The notes under the pieces: model-generated
Told to the model about the DNA's origin: nothing
Seen by the model: only the letters and a program-made list of their open reading frames with translations
Database searches by the model: none
Program-made: the position numbers and the translations under genes
NCBI RefSeq assembly: GCF_900111775.1
Contig: NZ_FOJJ01000010.1
Span: 1 to 55,183, forward strand
Source: Desulfuromonas acetexigens
GTDB lineage: Bacteria; Desulfobacterota; Desulfuromonadia; Desulfuromonadales; Trichloromonadaceae
DNA length: 55,183 nucleotides
Reading direction: 5' to 3'
Shown here: in pieces, positions 7,963 to 16,076 of the stretch
Numbering within the stretch: the stretch's first letter is position 1
How the letters are laid out: each line of letters begins with the position of its first letter

Positions 7963-9045
7963 ATGCTCAAAGGGCGCAAGTTCGACTACGCCTACGACGT
8001 TCGCGGCAATCAACGCTACCGCTACCTCTCGGCGGATCGGAGCAAATTCTGGGAATACACCTGGGACGGCGAAAATCGTCTGCGTCAGGCCGCGCTGACC
8101 CTCGGCGGCCAGGTGGTGCGCACTCTCAACTTCAAGTACGATCCCTTTGGTCGCCGCATTGAGAAACAGGTGAGCGACACCGCAAGCACCGTCACCACGA
8201 CCTACGTCTACGACGGCGAGGACATCGTCTTCACCACCGTCAACGACGGCACCAACACCACGACCACCAACTACGTCCACGGACCCGGCATCGACGAACC
8301 GTTGGCGATGGTTGTAAACGGCCAAAGCTCCTACTACCACGCCGACGGCCTCGGCAGCATCGTCGCCCTGACCGATGCCGCCAAGAACGTCATCCAGCGG
8401 TATGGGTATGATTCCTTCGGGATGGTGACGGCGGAGAATCCGGAGTTTGGGAATTTCTATGCCTTCACCGGCCGGGAGTGGGATCGGGAGTTGGGGCTGT
8501 ATTACTACCGAGCGCGGTATTATGACCCGATGGAGGGGCGGTTTATCTCAAGAGATCCGATTGGGTTTGCTGGGGGGGATGTGAATACGTATGGGTATGT
8601 GGGGAATAATCCGATTAACTACACGGACCCACTTGGATTGTTGTGGACAGGCAGTCTAGGGGTTAGTGGCACCTTGGGCGGACAAATATTCCCGACCCTT
8701 CCTGGTGTCTACGTTAGTGGCGGGATGAGTGTCGGATTATCATCGAGTGGACAATTATTTGTTCAATTTCAAGCAAACGGAATGACGGGTGCTGGTTATT
8801 TTGCAGGGATTGGAGGTTCTGCATCGGTTAGCCATTCGTGTGAAGATTTACCTGCATACAGTGTTGATAGATATGGCCACGTAGAAGGAAACGCTGGATG
8901 GGGTCCATCTGGTGGTTATTCTGTAGATACTAATAATGGGTCAATATCGGGGTCTAAGGGTTTGAAAGGAGGACTAGGTTTTGGTGTGATGCTTGGAGGC
9001 GGAGCGTCTCAAACTGCTATTTTTTCAACGCCTGCCTTGTGGTAA
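7963..9045 (+). CDS. Orphan Rhs C-terminal module 3
   Basis: This ~360-aa Rhs fragment starts at the first ATG. The core is shared with module 2 up to FISRDPIGFAGGDVN, after which it diverges (TYGYVGNNPINYTDPLGLL). The tip of ~135 aa is very rich in Gly and Ser (GSLGVSGTLGGQIFP, GYFAGIGGSASVSH, GLGFGVMLGGGAS) with short hydrophobic beta-like strands and almost no charge, unlike nuclease tips. It could be a membrane-active or structural tip; activity is unknown. There is no Shine-Dalgarno and no promoter, as in the other modules. The stop overlaps a possible GTG start (9039) of the next gene. Confidence 0.75.
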   Translation: MLKGRKFDYAYDVRGNQRYRYLSADRSKFWEYTWDGENRLRQAALTLGGQVVRTLNFKYDPFGRRIEKQVSDTASTVTTTYVYDGEDIVFTTVNDGTNTTTTNYVHGPGIDEPLAMVVNGQSSYYHADGLGSIVALTDAAKNVIQRYGYDSFGMVTAENPEFGNFYAFTGREWDRELGLYYYRARYYDPMEGRFISRDPIGFAGGDVNTYGYVGNNPINYTDPLGLLWTGSLGVSGTLGGQIFPTLPGVYVSGGMSVGLSSSGQLFVQFQANGMTGAGYFAGIGGSASVSHSCEDLPAYSVDRYGHVEGNAGWGPSGGYSVDTNNGSISGSKGLKGGLGFGVMLGGGASQTAIFSTPALW

Positions 9046-9050
9046 CAAAG

Positions 9051-9359
9051 ATGGATTATAAGAAAATCGAGTATTACTATTGGAGATTTTTTAATATTTT
9101 CATACGCCTTGTTGGTTTTTTATTTTTCATAATAGGTTGTATAGTTAGCGTGTGGAATTTTATTCAATTTATACGTTCTAAAACAACAACAACTTCTATG
9201 TCATCAGATGATATTATATTTCAATCGATAGCTATAATTGCCCCTCTAGTATTTGTGTTTTTAGGTTTCCTCATAATCAATTCGAAGGCTTATTTTCCAA
9301 AGCATATTGAGAAATGGGTGCGAGAGATGTCAAATGAATCACATAGTGAGAAGCCTTAA
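9051..9359 (+). CDS. Two-helix membrane protein, candidate Rhs immunity protein
   Basis: This 102-aa protein counts from ATG 9051. Helices lie at about residues 14-40 (FFNIFIRLVGFLFFIIGCIVSVWNF) and 60-83 (IIFQSIAIIAPLVFVFLGFLI), with a soluble, acidic/basic C-terminus. An in-frame GTG at 9039 overlaps the Rhs stop. Neither start has a convincing Shine-Dalgarno, so expression by coupling to module 3 is plausible. Position and membrane character fit an immunity protein for the glycine-rich tip. The gene is AT-rich, like the other candidates here. Confidence 0.55.
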   Translation: MDYKKIEYYYWRFFNIFIRLVGFLFFIIGCIVSVWNFIQFIRSKTTTTSMSSDDIIFQSIAIIAPLVFVFLGFLIINSKAYFPKHIEKWVREMSNESHSEKP

Positions 9360-9958
9360 CAGGTCGTTAAAAAACTTCCTTAACCTTCCGGTTCGCCTCC
9401 CCGGATGAGGTTTTTGAGAGCATTCAGCGGGTAAATTTCAGTCTTAGTTGCTGTTCCGGTCTTTGATTCTCGGGTTTTCGTCCTTTGTTTTTGACTCGTT
9501 GGCCCGTTTTTCGGCTCGTTGTTGGCAATCATGATTTCGCCCCCACCAATTCCCGTCATGGTGGGGGCGAAATCAAAGCAAAAAGATGAAAATCGGGCAC
9601 ACCCGTAGAAAGCCATTACCGTATCGGTTTAGGATGTGAGCATTCCCTGCTCCTCTCAATGATTATAGCCATTTAGGCAGGAGAATTTAGAAGGCCGATA
9701 TTGTGACTCCTCTGTTTGTTGTCTGGCCTTACCCGCTCTTACAGCAGGTGGCCCCGACATGTCAATTTTGCTGTGAAAATGGGCAATAACCAGTTGCCCC
9801 CACCATGATGGGAATTGGTGGCGTTTTCTTGCAGGCTAACACTCGTCACTATTTCGAGTGGGTAACGATTCGACCCGTTATTTTACTGCGAGGCCTGAGA
9901 TGAAAAAAAATAGAGATAATAAATGATATGGCCATTAAACACATGAAAAGGATGGCAT
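9360..9958. other. Intergenic region with hairpin repeats
   Basis: No convincing gene lies here. A perfect 16-bp inverted repeat with a 10-nt loop lies at 9533-9574 (GATTTCGCCCCCACCA and its complement). A diverged, opposite-orientation copy of its central part is at 9796-9823. A minus-strand frame of 78 codons (9380-9616) overlaps the hairpin and lacks a Shine-Dalgarno. The last 26 bp before the next gene are the segment duplicated at 5055-5117. Confidence 0.6.
9533..9574. repeat. 16-bp inverted repeat (hairpin)
   Basis: The arms 9533-9548 and 9559-9574 are perfect complements. A related sequence in opposite orientation occurs at 9796-9823, so the pair may bound a small decayed mobile segment of about 290 bp. 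There is no T-run, so a terminator role is unlikely on the plus strand. Confidence 0.7.
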
Positions 9959-10906
9959 ATGCTCCCACCTAAACGCTGTCTGTATTCCCTGGGGCTGTTT
10001 TTCGTTTTTTTATTCACGACACCCTCTATCTCTGCCGCTGAATACCAGGTGAATCAACTGCCGTCCGCCGAGTGGCAAAACACAAAAGCAGATCGGCTAC
10101 AACCGGAAGTTTCCGGGCTTTATCAATTCGATTATGGCGAAGATGCCACATTGACTTTTGATCTCCCTTGGGCGTTCCCCTTTTACGGCACAGATTACAC
10201 AGAACTGACCGCTGACACCGACGGAAACATCTGGTTCTCCGCCCCAGGAGAAGGTCCCCACATTGCCGTCTTGAACACTGACCAGAGTTCCTATTATGCA
10301 GGAGGTGTGTTCATCGAACATAAAACCTTACCCGAACGTGTGGTTGTACAATGGCAAACCGAAACCGCAGAACATGCCGGGTACGGTCGGATCAACAACT
10401 ATGAAGCTATTTTGTTCCCAAACGGAGACATTCATCTCAATTATTTGGCGATCCCCTATATCGATGGAACCATTCAGGGGAACAGGATCTGTGATGGGGT
10501 TGATTGCCTGTATTTGCCAACCGGGATGGTACTTTCCGGAGCTTCTTTTGCAATACGTAGTGAATTCACTAACGATGGGGATGGTGATGGCATAGCGACC
10601 GAGGCAGACAATTGTCCCGACATCTTCAATCCTGAACAGACAGATACCGATAGCGATGGCCTTGGAGATGCCTGTGATGCAGACGATGATAACGATGGGT
10701 TACCCGATATTTGGGAACTGAGTTACGGTCTCGATCCACTAAATGCAAATGATGCCATAGATGACTTTGACGATGACGGTCTGACCAATTTTCAAGAATT
10801 TTCATCCGGCCTTGACCCTTGGAATTCCGATAGTAATGGAGATGGCGTTCCTGATTGGAATGTTTATATCGGTGGCGTAATGGTGCCGATAATAGATGGG
10901 CTGTAA
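9959..10906 (+). CDS. Secreted protein with thrombospondin type 3-like calcium repeats
   Basis: This is a 315-aa exported protein. Residues ~1-27 are a signal peptide ([16 protein letters not shown], then AEYQ). Residues ~40-200 look like a nidogen-type beta-sandwich ([23 protein letters not shown]). From ~203 onward come Asp-rich TSP3-like calcium-binding repeats ([63 protein letters not shown]). There is no sortase or membrane anchor. AAAAGGATGG serves as ribosome site. The next exported gene follows after 25 bp. A truncated copy of the gene start lies at 5079-5117. A role at the cell surface or in the matrix is likely; the substrate is unknown. Confidence 0.75.
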   Translation: MLPPKRCLYSLGLFFVFLFTTPSISAAEYQVNQLPSAEWQNTKADRLQPEVSGLYQFDYGEDATLTFDLPWAFPFYGTDYTELTADTDGNIWFSAPGEGPHIAVLNTDQSSYYAGGVFIEHKTLPERVVVQWQTETAEHAGYGRINNYEAILFPNGDIHLNYLAIPYIDGTIQGNRICDGVDCLYLPTGMVLSGASFAIRSEFTNDGDGDGIATEADNCPDIFNPEQTDTDSDGLGDACDADDDNDGLPDIWELSYGLDPLNANDAIDDFDDDGLTNFQEFSSGLDPWNSDSNGDGVPDWNVYIGGVMVPIIDGL

Positions 10907-10931
10907 ACCATTTAACTTAAAGGAGATAAAA

Positions 10932-11288
10932 ATGAGAAAAAAAACCAACATTAGTCTTTCTACCAAAATAAGTTTTTTTCTGACCTTCTACTTAGCTCTA
11001 GTTTTCTCTGCGAGCGCTGGTGAAGTTGCGACAAATGCAACAGTAATAGCGGTCAATAATACCCTCTGGAACGAGGATGCATTCGAAATCCAAGTATCCG
11101 CCGAAAACAGTATCTGTCCCAGTGGGAACATTGGTTTCCCGATATGGTCCGCAGCTTCCCCCGAGACACATAAACGTGCTTATACCGCAGCATTAACGGC
11201 TTTAACCACAGGCATGAAAGTGACGGTTCATTCCTATCAGGAAACAGACGAATGCTGGACTGCCTCTTATATAAGAATTATAAAGTAA
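10932..11288 (+). CDS. Small exported protein, unknown function
   Basis: This is a 118-aa protein. ATG 10932 is preceded by AAAGGAGAT, which decides the start. Residues ~1-31 are a signal peptide (FFLTFYLALVFSASAG). The mature part holds two cysteines (SICPSG and DECWTA) that could form one disulfide, and it ends in beta-like SYIRIIK. It shares the transcription unit of the TSP3-repeat protein. I do not recognise a family. Confidence 0.65.
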   Translation: MRKKTNISLSTKISFFLTFYLALVFSASAGEVATNATVIAVNNTLWNEDAFEIQVSAENSICPSGNIGFPIWSAASPETHKRAYTAALTALTTGMKVTVHSYQETDECWTASYIRIIK

Positions 11289-11361
11289 TAGCCCATGCGG
11301 TTACCTCCCACCGGTTCGCCGAGGCCATGCGCCAGAAATCGGGCAGGGCTCAAGATGTTTT

Positions 11362-11416
11362 CAAGACAAAGCAGCCGCTCGCGGGAGACAAACCCGGGAG
11401 CGGCTGCTTTGTCTTG
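11362..11416. terminator. Strong hairpin, possible terminator
   Basis: The arms 11362-11380 and 11398-11416 form a perfect 19-bp stem (CAAGACAAAGCAGCCGCTC and its complement) with a 17-nt loop. It lies 75 bp after the exported-protein pair. There is no T-run of more than three, so termination efficiency is uncertain. Confidence 0.55.
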
Positions 11417-11693
11417 ATCGATTGCCACCATGCGTGGGACTTCTATTTTTCTTGCGCCGGTCGATAAACCGGTACCGATCAGTCCAGCGCCACCAAAGCA
11501 GAATCGACGGGCCTGTAAACGGCGGGGGGGATTGATCGAATGTTTTGCGCGAATGCGAAATTTTTCCCGCTTTTCGAAATAGCGCATCAAACCCTTCACC
11601 AATCGCTTCGAACCTGGTAAAAACAACGGAAATTAGCTTACTTAAATGAGCCTTTCCAGGCCCGATGCGGTGTCGAATGCTGGCTCCACGCAA

Positions 11694-11721
11694 GAGGTTT
11701 TCGCAATTTCGCGAAAACCTC
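11694..11721. promoter_or_regulatory. Palindrome upstream of the satP sigma-54 promoter
   Basis: GAGGTTTTCGC / GCGAAAACCTC is a perfect 11-bp inverted repeat with a 6-nt spacer. It lies 95-122 bp upstream of the -24 box at 11816, a typical distance for an enhancer-binding-protein site. Looser TTTTCG/GCGAAA matches occur around 11540-11585. As an alternative it could act as an RNA hairpin, since GTTTT follows it. Confidence 0.45.
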
Positions 11722-11815
11722 GTTTTACTGCTAACGCCGAATCCAGCCCTACAATAAGACTCAAATCACTGTAATTATTATTCATATTCAAAAAGACGCT
11801 CCTTGGCTAGGGCTC

Positions 11816-11831
11816 TGGCACAGGCTTTGCT
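11816..11831 (+). promoter_or_regulatory. Sigma-54 promoter for satP
   Basis: TGGCACAGGCTTTGCT matches the -24/-12 consensus (TGGCAC-N5-TTGCW) with GG and GC 12 bp apart. Transcription should start near 11842. The satP start codon is at 12021, with an intrinsic terminator in between. Confidence 0.8.
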
Positions 11832-11841
11832 AATTTTAACG

Positions 11842-11914
11842 AGCGTTACTCCTAAGAACGGTAAAAGCACCCGGAATCGTCGAGGGCCGGTTCCGGGTGC
11901 TTTTCCGCTTTTTT
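11842..11914 (+). ncRNA. Candidate sigma-54-driven small RNA or satP leader
   Basis: The predicted start of the sigma-54 promoter and the end of the next intrinsic terminator define a transcript of about 73 nt with no credible ORF. It could be a stand-alone small RNA or the attenuated leader of satP. Predicted from the DNA signals only. Confidence 0.45.
11863..11914 (+). terminator. Intrinsic terminator between the promoter and satP
   Basis: The arms 11863-11876 (AAAAGCACCCGGAA) and 11891-11904 form a 14-bp stem, followed by CCGCTTTTTT. It stands upstream of the satP coding region, so it would stop most transcripts from the sigma-54 promoter unless read-through is regulated. Confidence 0.8.
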
Positions 11915-12020
11915 AACGCCTCGCGTTTATCATATGTAATATTTTATTCGCTTTTCATCGGGGACGACCCGTTTCCCCGATATTTATTGTCCCAGTTCAC
12001 CGCCAGAGGAGAGACACCCC

Positions 12021-12626
12021 ATGAGCACAACCACTACGCAAACCAGCAACACCCTCGCCCTGAACGACACCACCGCCAATCCCGCCCCGTTGGGACTCCT
12101 CGGCTTCGGCATGACCACGGTCCTGCTCAATCTGCACAACGCCGGCTTCTTCCCCCTCGATGCCATGATCCTCGGCATGGGGATTTTCTACGGCGGCCTC
12201 GGCCAGATCATCGTCGGCATCATGGAATGGAAAAAGAACAACACCTTTGGCGCTACCGCCTTCACTTCCTACGGACTCTTCTGGCTGACCCTGGTGGCGC
12301 TCATCATCCTGCCCCAGACCGGCTTCGGCAAAGCTCCCGACGCCGCGGCCATGACCGCCTATCTCACGATGTGGGGTCTCTTCACCGCCGTCCTCTTCAT
12401 CGGTACCTTACGCCTCAACCGCGCCCTACAGTTCGTCTTCGGCTCGCTGACCATTCTCTTCTTCCTGCTCGCCATCGGTGACGCCACCGGCAACCACACC
12501 ATTAAAACCATCGCCGGCTGGGAAGGGATCATCTGCGGCCTTTCCGCTATCTACACCGGCCTGGCCCAGGTTCTCAACGAAGTTTACGGCCGCACCGTCG
12601 CCCCCCTGGGTATGGTCAAAAAATAA
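12021..12626 (+). CDS. satP: Acetate/succinate uptake transporter, GPR1/FUN34/YaaH family
   Basis: This is a 201-aa inner-membrane protein with six predicted helices. It carries the family hallmark [21 protein letters not shown] near the N-terminus (residues ~20-40) and [22 protein letters not shown] near the C-terminus (residues ~168-190). YaaH/SatP proteins move acetate, and in E. coli also succinate, with protons. The ATG follows GGAGAG. It is monocistronic, with a sigma-54 promoter upstream and a terminator downstream. Acetate is the central electron donor for Desulfuromonadales, which fits the context. No residue changes stand out. Confidence 0.92.
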   Translation: MSTTTTQTSNTLALNDTTANPAPLGLLGFGMTTVLLNLHNAGFFPLDAMILGMGIFYGGLGQIIVGIMEWKKNNTFGATAFTSYGLFWLTLVALIILPQTGFGKAPDAAAMTAYLTMWGLFTAVLFIGTLRLNRALQFVFGSLTILFFLLAIGDATGNHTIKTIAGWEGIICGLSAIYTGLAQVLNEVYGRTVAPLGMVKK

Positions 12627-12650
12627 GATCGACCCTGCATCGCCACAGCG

Positions 12651-12681
12651 GAAGGCTCCCTCGGGAGCCTTCTTTTTTTGC
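12651..12681 (+). terminator. satP intrinsic terminator
   Basis: GAAGGCTCCC-TC-GGGAGCCTTC is followed by TTTTTTT, 25 bp after the satP stop. Confidence 0.9.
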
Positions 12682-12780
12682 CCTGACGGAAAAAATAGAA
12701 CAAAGTTTCTTAACCTGCCGCATAAATAATTTATACCATAAAGGATAACGACGATTCCTGCCTCGGCATAGACTTTGAGC

Positions 12781-12809
12781 TTGACATATTTTAGAACAGC
12801 GGTTAATTT
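12781..12809 (+). promoter_or_regulatory. Sigma-70 promoter
   Basis: TTGACA (12781-12786), 17-bp spacer, TAATTT (12804-12809), upstream of the ATG at 12842. Confidence 0.7.
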
Positions 12810-12841
12810 TGAATCATATCGATCTGAACAAGGGGGGCGCC

Positions 12842-13228
12842 ATGAACGCCAAAATCAGCCAGCATATGATTCTCCTCGGGCTTTGCGCCCTGATCTTCTA
12901 CGCCGTCATGCTCGTCTCGGGAAAACTGCCCCTTGAGGTCATGCCCCAGTTCGTCGTCTCGGCCATCATCTTTATGAGTTCGGGGCACTTCATGCGCAAG
13001 GCCGCCCGCGCCACCGCCCGTGACGAGGACGAGGAAGAGGCCAAGGCGACGGCCAAACGCCTCGACCTCGATTGGCCTTGGCTGACGACCCTGCTCAACT
13101 GGAGCGCCGCCTTTCTCATTCTCGGCGTTATGGCCATCATCCTGATGAAACCGATGGGCCTGAGCTTTCAGGATGCCCTGCACCAGACCAAGAGTCAGGA
13201 ACATCAGGTGCTGCACACCATCCCCTAG
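12842..13228 (+). CDS. Small integral membrane protein, unknown function
   Basis: This is a 128-aa protein. ATG 12842 follows AAGGGGGGCG. Membrane helices lie at about residues 8-26, 33-47 and 84-102. Between the second and third is a cytoplasmic, highly charged linker (ARATARDEDEEEAKATAKRLDLDW). It is a single-gene unit with its own sigma-70 promoter and terminator, located between the acetate transporter and the Ehr operon. The charged linker might contact a soluble partner. No family is recognised. Confidence 0.65.
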   Translation: MNAKISQHMILLGLCALIFYAVMLVSGKLPLEVMPQFVVSAIIFMSSGHFMRKAARATARDEDEEEAKATAKRLDLDWPWLTTLLNWSAAFLILGVMAIILMKPMGLSFQDALHQTKSQEHQVLHTIP

Positions 13229-13262
13229 AAAACCCTTACACTAAAAAACTCTCCCTTCCTCC

Positions 13263-13287
13263 AGCCACCTCCGGGTGGCTTTTTTTT
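13263..13287 (+). terminator. Intrinsic terminator
   Basis: AGCCACC-TCC-GGGTGGCT is followed by seven T, after the membrane-protein gene. Confidence 0.9.
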
Positions 13288-13322
13288 GTCAAAAATCTCG
13301 CCCCCTGCCGAAAAAATCCCCC

Positions 13323-13352
13323 TTGACAAAATCCAGGAGAAAGAACTAATGT
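13323..13352 (+). promoter_or_regulatory. Candidate sigma-70 promoter of the Ehr operon
   Basis: TTGACA at 13323-13328 and TAATGT at 13347-13352 with an 18-bp spacer; the operon's first start codon is at 13399. A direct repeat ATGTCC(A/T) at about 13349-13366 could be an operator. Confidence 0.5.
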
Positions 13353-13398
13353 CCATAAATGTCCAACGATAGACCATCATGTCACACATGGGGTACAA

Positions 13399-14085
13399 AT
13401 GAACTTATCGGTAAAAGACGCGGCCCGACTGTTGAGCGTCTCGGAAAAGACCATTTACCGCTGGATCAAGCAGGACGTCGTGCCGGCTTACCGGGTGCAT
13501 GAACAGTACCGCTTCAACCGCGCGGAATTGCTCGAATGGGCAACCTCTCGGCGGATGGGGGTCGCCGCCGAACTGCTCGACGAACCCGAGTCCGACGCCG
13601 CCCCCCTGCCCCTATTGAGTGAAGCCCTCGAAGCCGGGGGTATCTTCTACCGGGTAGAGGGGGACAATCGCGAACGGGTGCTGGCCGAGGTCGCCCAGCA
13701 CCTGCGACTGCCCGAAGAAGTGGACCGGGCCCACCTGCAACAGGTTCTGCTCGCCCGAGAACGGATCGCCTCGACCGGCATCGGCGAGGGGATCGCCATC
13801 CCCCACCCACGCAATCCCGCCCTGCTGCATCTGACCCGATCGACCGTCACCCTCTGCTTTCTCGAACAGCCGGTGGACTTCGAGGCTCTTGATGGCTTGC
13901 CCGTGCGTTTTTTGCTGACCGTCATCGCCCCGACGCTGCGCAGTCATCTGCATCTTCTTTCGCAACTGGGCTTCGCCCTGAAAAATTCCCAGTTCAAGAA
14001 AATTCTTACCGAAGAGGGAAGCCGCGAGGAAATTCTCGCCGCGCTGCGCCAGGCGGAAACGGAGTTGGAGGCGAGTCGGCCATGA
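13399..14085 (+). CDS. HTH-PTS EIIA(Ntr)-like fusion regulator
   Basis: This 228-aa protein combines two domains. Residues ~1-50 are an excisionase/MerR-type helix-turn-helix (LSVKDAARLLSVSEKTIYRWIKQ). Residues ~75-220 are a PTS EIIA domain of the fructose/nitrogen type with the phosphorylatable histidine in GEGIAIPHPRNPAL. EIIA(Ntr) proteins receive phosphate from a PTS relay and usually regulate by protein contact; the attached DNA-binding domain suggests a phospho-responsive transcription factor. Its stop overlaps the start of the first antiporter-like subunit (ATGA), so it is the leading gene of the Ehr operon and probably its regulator. A carbon- or nitrogen-status input is inferred. Confidence 0.85.
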   Translation: MNLSVKDAARLLSVSEKTIYRWIKQDVVPAYRVHEQYRFNRAELLEWATSRRMGVAAELLDEPESDAAPLPLLSEALEAGGIFYRVEGDNRERVLAEVAQHLRLPEEVDRAHLQQVLLARERIASTGIGEGIAIPHPRNPALLHLTRSTVTLCFLEQPVDFEALDGLPVRFLLTVIAPTLRSHLHLLSQLGFALKNSQFKKILTEEGSREEILAALRQAETELEASRP

Positions 14086-16076
14086 ACCTGATCCTGCCGG
14101 CGCTTCTCACTTTGCTTTCCGGCGGACTCGCCGCCCTCTGCTGCGGGCGGCGCTCGGCACCTGCGGCCTTCTTCGGCATCTCCGCCACCCTGATCGCCGC
14201 CCTTCTCGGCCTGACGGCGGCGGGGCGCACTCTTCTCGAACAACGATCCCAGACCTTGAGTCTCCCCTGGCCGGTTCCCGGCGGCAGCTTCACCCTGACC
14301 CTCGATCCCCTGGCCGCCTTCTTTCTCGTCCCGATTCTTCTGCTCGCTCTGCTCTGCGCCATCTACGGTCATGGTTATCTCAAGGACCAGGCAGCAAACC
14401 GCCCCTTGGGCGCCGCCTGGTTTTTCTACACCCTCCTGATCGCCGCCATGATCCTGGTGGTGACCGCCGCCAACGCGGTTCTCTTCATCGCCGCTTGGGA
14501 GTGCATGTCCCTGACTTCCTTCTTTCTGGTCGCCTTCGACCACCGGAAAAAAGAGGTTCGCGAAGCCGCCTGGCTCTATCTGCTCTCGACCCATCTCGGC
14601 GCGGCGGCGCTCTTCGCCCTCTTCCTCTTCGCCTCATACTGGAGCGGTTCCCCCGAATTCAACGCCTTCACGGCCCTTGGGCAGCTGGCGCCCGGCCCCG
14701 CCGCCCTCCTCTTCCTGCTCGCGCTGGTCGGTTTCGGCTCGAAGGCGGGGCTCTTCCCTCTGCACGTCTGGCTGCCGGACGCCCATCCCGCCGCGCCCAG
14801 CCACGTTTCGGCGCTGATGTCCGGGGTCATGATCAAGACCGGCATCTACGGCATTCTGCGCATCGTCGGCTTCCTCCCCCCCGCCCCGGCCTGGTGGGGC
14901 GAGTTGCTGATGGTTCTGGGGATCGCCGGCGCCCTTATCGGCATCGCCTTGGCCGCGCTGCAGCAGGATATCAAGCGCTGCCTGGCCTATTCGACGGTGG
15001 AAAATATCGGCCTGATCTTTCTCGCCCTCGGTCTTTCCTGGTTCGCCGCCGCCCGCGACCTGCCGACGGTCGCCATGCTCGCCATGGCCGGCGGGCTGCT
15101 CCATCTCTGGAATCACGCCCTCTTTAAAAGCCTGATGTTTCTCGGCGCCGGCGCCCTTCTGCACAGCGCCGGGACGCGTAATCTCGACCGCATGGGGGGG
15201 ATGCTCAAACGCATGCCGATGACCGGTGCCCTGCTCATCGGCGGCGCCCTGGCGATCTGCGCCCTCCCCCCTTTTAACGGTTTTGTCGGCGAATGGTTGA
15301 TCTATCGGGGCCTGCTTCAGGCCGGAGCGGCCGGCACTGCCCTTTATGCCCTCGGGCCGCTGCTGCTGGTCGGTCTTCTCGCCCTGGTCGGCGGTTTGGC
15401 GCTGGCGGTCTTCACCCGTCTCATCGGCATCGCCCTGCTCGGCGCGCCGCGCAGCCCCGAAGCCGCTGCGGCCCACGAAGCGAGCCGCTGGATGCTTTGG
15501 CCCATGGCCCTGCTTCTCCCCCTCTGTCTGCTCGCCGGACTCTTCCCCGGCGCCTTGCTGCGCTTTATCGGCCCCCTGGCCGGGAAACTGCTGCGCCAAC
15601 CCGAACTCTCCGCCTCCCTCCCCGGCCTGGCCGTGCTGCCGTTGGAGCGGGTCACCCTGACGGGGCTGCTGATTCTGGCGGCGCTTACCTTGATCCCCGG
15701 GATTCTGACGCGGCGCAAATCCCCCCGCCGCCCGACCTGGGGTTGCGGTTATCCCCTACCGACAGCGCGCATGTCCTATACCGCCACCGGCTACGGAGAG
15801 ATGATCCAGACCCGGGCGATTCCCGCGCTGCTCCAGCCGGAACTGCACAAACCCGCGTCCCGCGAGCTCTTTCCAGCAGCCGCCGAACTCTCGCAACGCT
15901 CTCTTGATCCCTTCCTGCATCGCTGGTTCGCCCCCGGCTTCCAGGCCATCGCCGAACGTTTCAGCCAGTTGCGCTGGTTGCAGCAGGGGCGACTGCACAT
16001 CTACCTGCTCTATATCTTTCTCACCTGCACCCTGCTGCTGGGGTGGATAGTCCTGGTCGAAAAGGGAATCCTATGA
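14082..16076 (+). CDS. Ehr/Hyf-like complex antiporter-type subunit 1 (HyfB-like)
   Basis: This 664-aa protein has about 14-16 membrane helices and belongs to the NuoL/MrpA/HyfB proton-pumping family. Key residues are present: Glu in AAWECMSLTSFF (TM5, about residue 138), Lys in GFGSKAGLFPLHVWLPDAH (TM7), the broken-helix SHVSALMSG, and Lys in NHALFKSLMFLGAG. The soluble C-terminal part has the motif TWGCGYPLPTARMSYTATGYGE, repeated in the next gene. It is coupled to the regulator gene upstream and to the paralogue downstream by ATGA overlaps. The role would be ion translocation driven by the redox module of the complex. Confidence 0.88.
   Translation: MNLILPALLTLLSGGLAALCCGRRSAPAAFFGISATLIAALLGLTAAGRTLLEQRSQTLSLPWPVPGGSFTLTLDPLAAFFLVPILLLALLCAIYGHGYLKDQAANRPLGAAWFFYTLLIAAMILVVTAANAVLFIAAWECMSLTSFFLVAFDHRKKEVREAAWLYLLSTHLGAAALFALFLFASYWSGSPEFNAFTALGQLAPGPAALLFLLALVGFGSKAGLFPLHVWLPDAHPAAPSHVSALMSGVMIKTGIYGILRIVGFLPPAPAWWGELLMVLGIAGALIGIALAALQQDIKRCLAYSTVENIGLIFLALGLSWFAAARDLPTVAMLAMAGGLLHLWNHALFKSLMFLGAGALLHSAGTRNLDRMGGMLKRMPMTGALLIGGALAICALPPFNGFVGEWLIYRGLLQAGAAGTALYALGPLLLVGLLALVGGLALAVFTRLIGIALLGAPRSPEAAAAHEASRWMLWPMALLLPLCLLAGLFPGALLRFIGPLAGKLLRQPELSASLPGLAVLPLERVTLTGLLILAALTLIPGILTRRKSPRRPTWGCGYPLPTARMSYTATGYGEMIQTRAIPALLQPELHKPASRELFPAAAELSQRSLDPFLHRWFAPGFQAIAERFSQLRWLQQGRLHIYLLYIFLTCTLLLGWIVLVEKGIL

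Noticed and set aside
9380-9616. 78-codon minus-strand ORF
   Set aside because: It overlaps a perfect hairpin, has no ribosome site, and its Lys/Thr/Asn-rich sequence looks non-coding.
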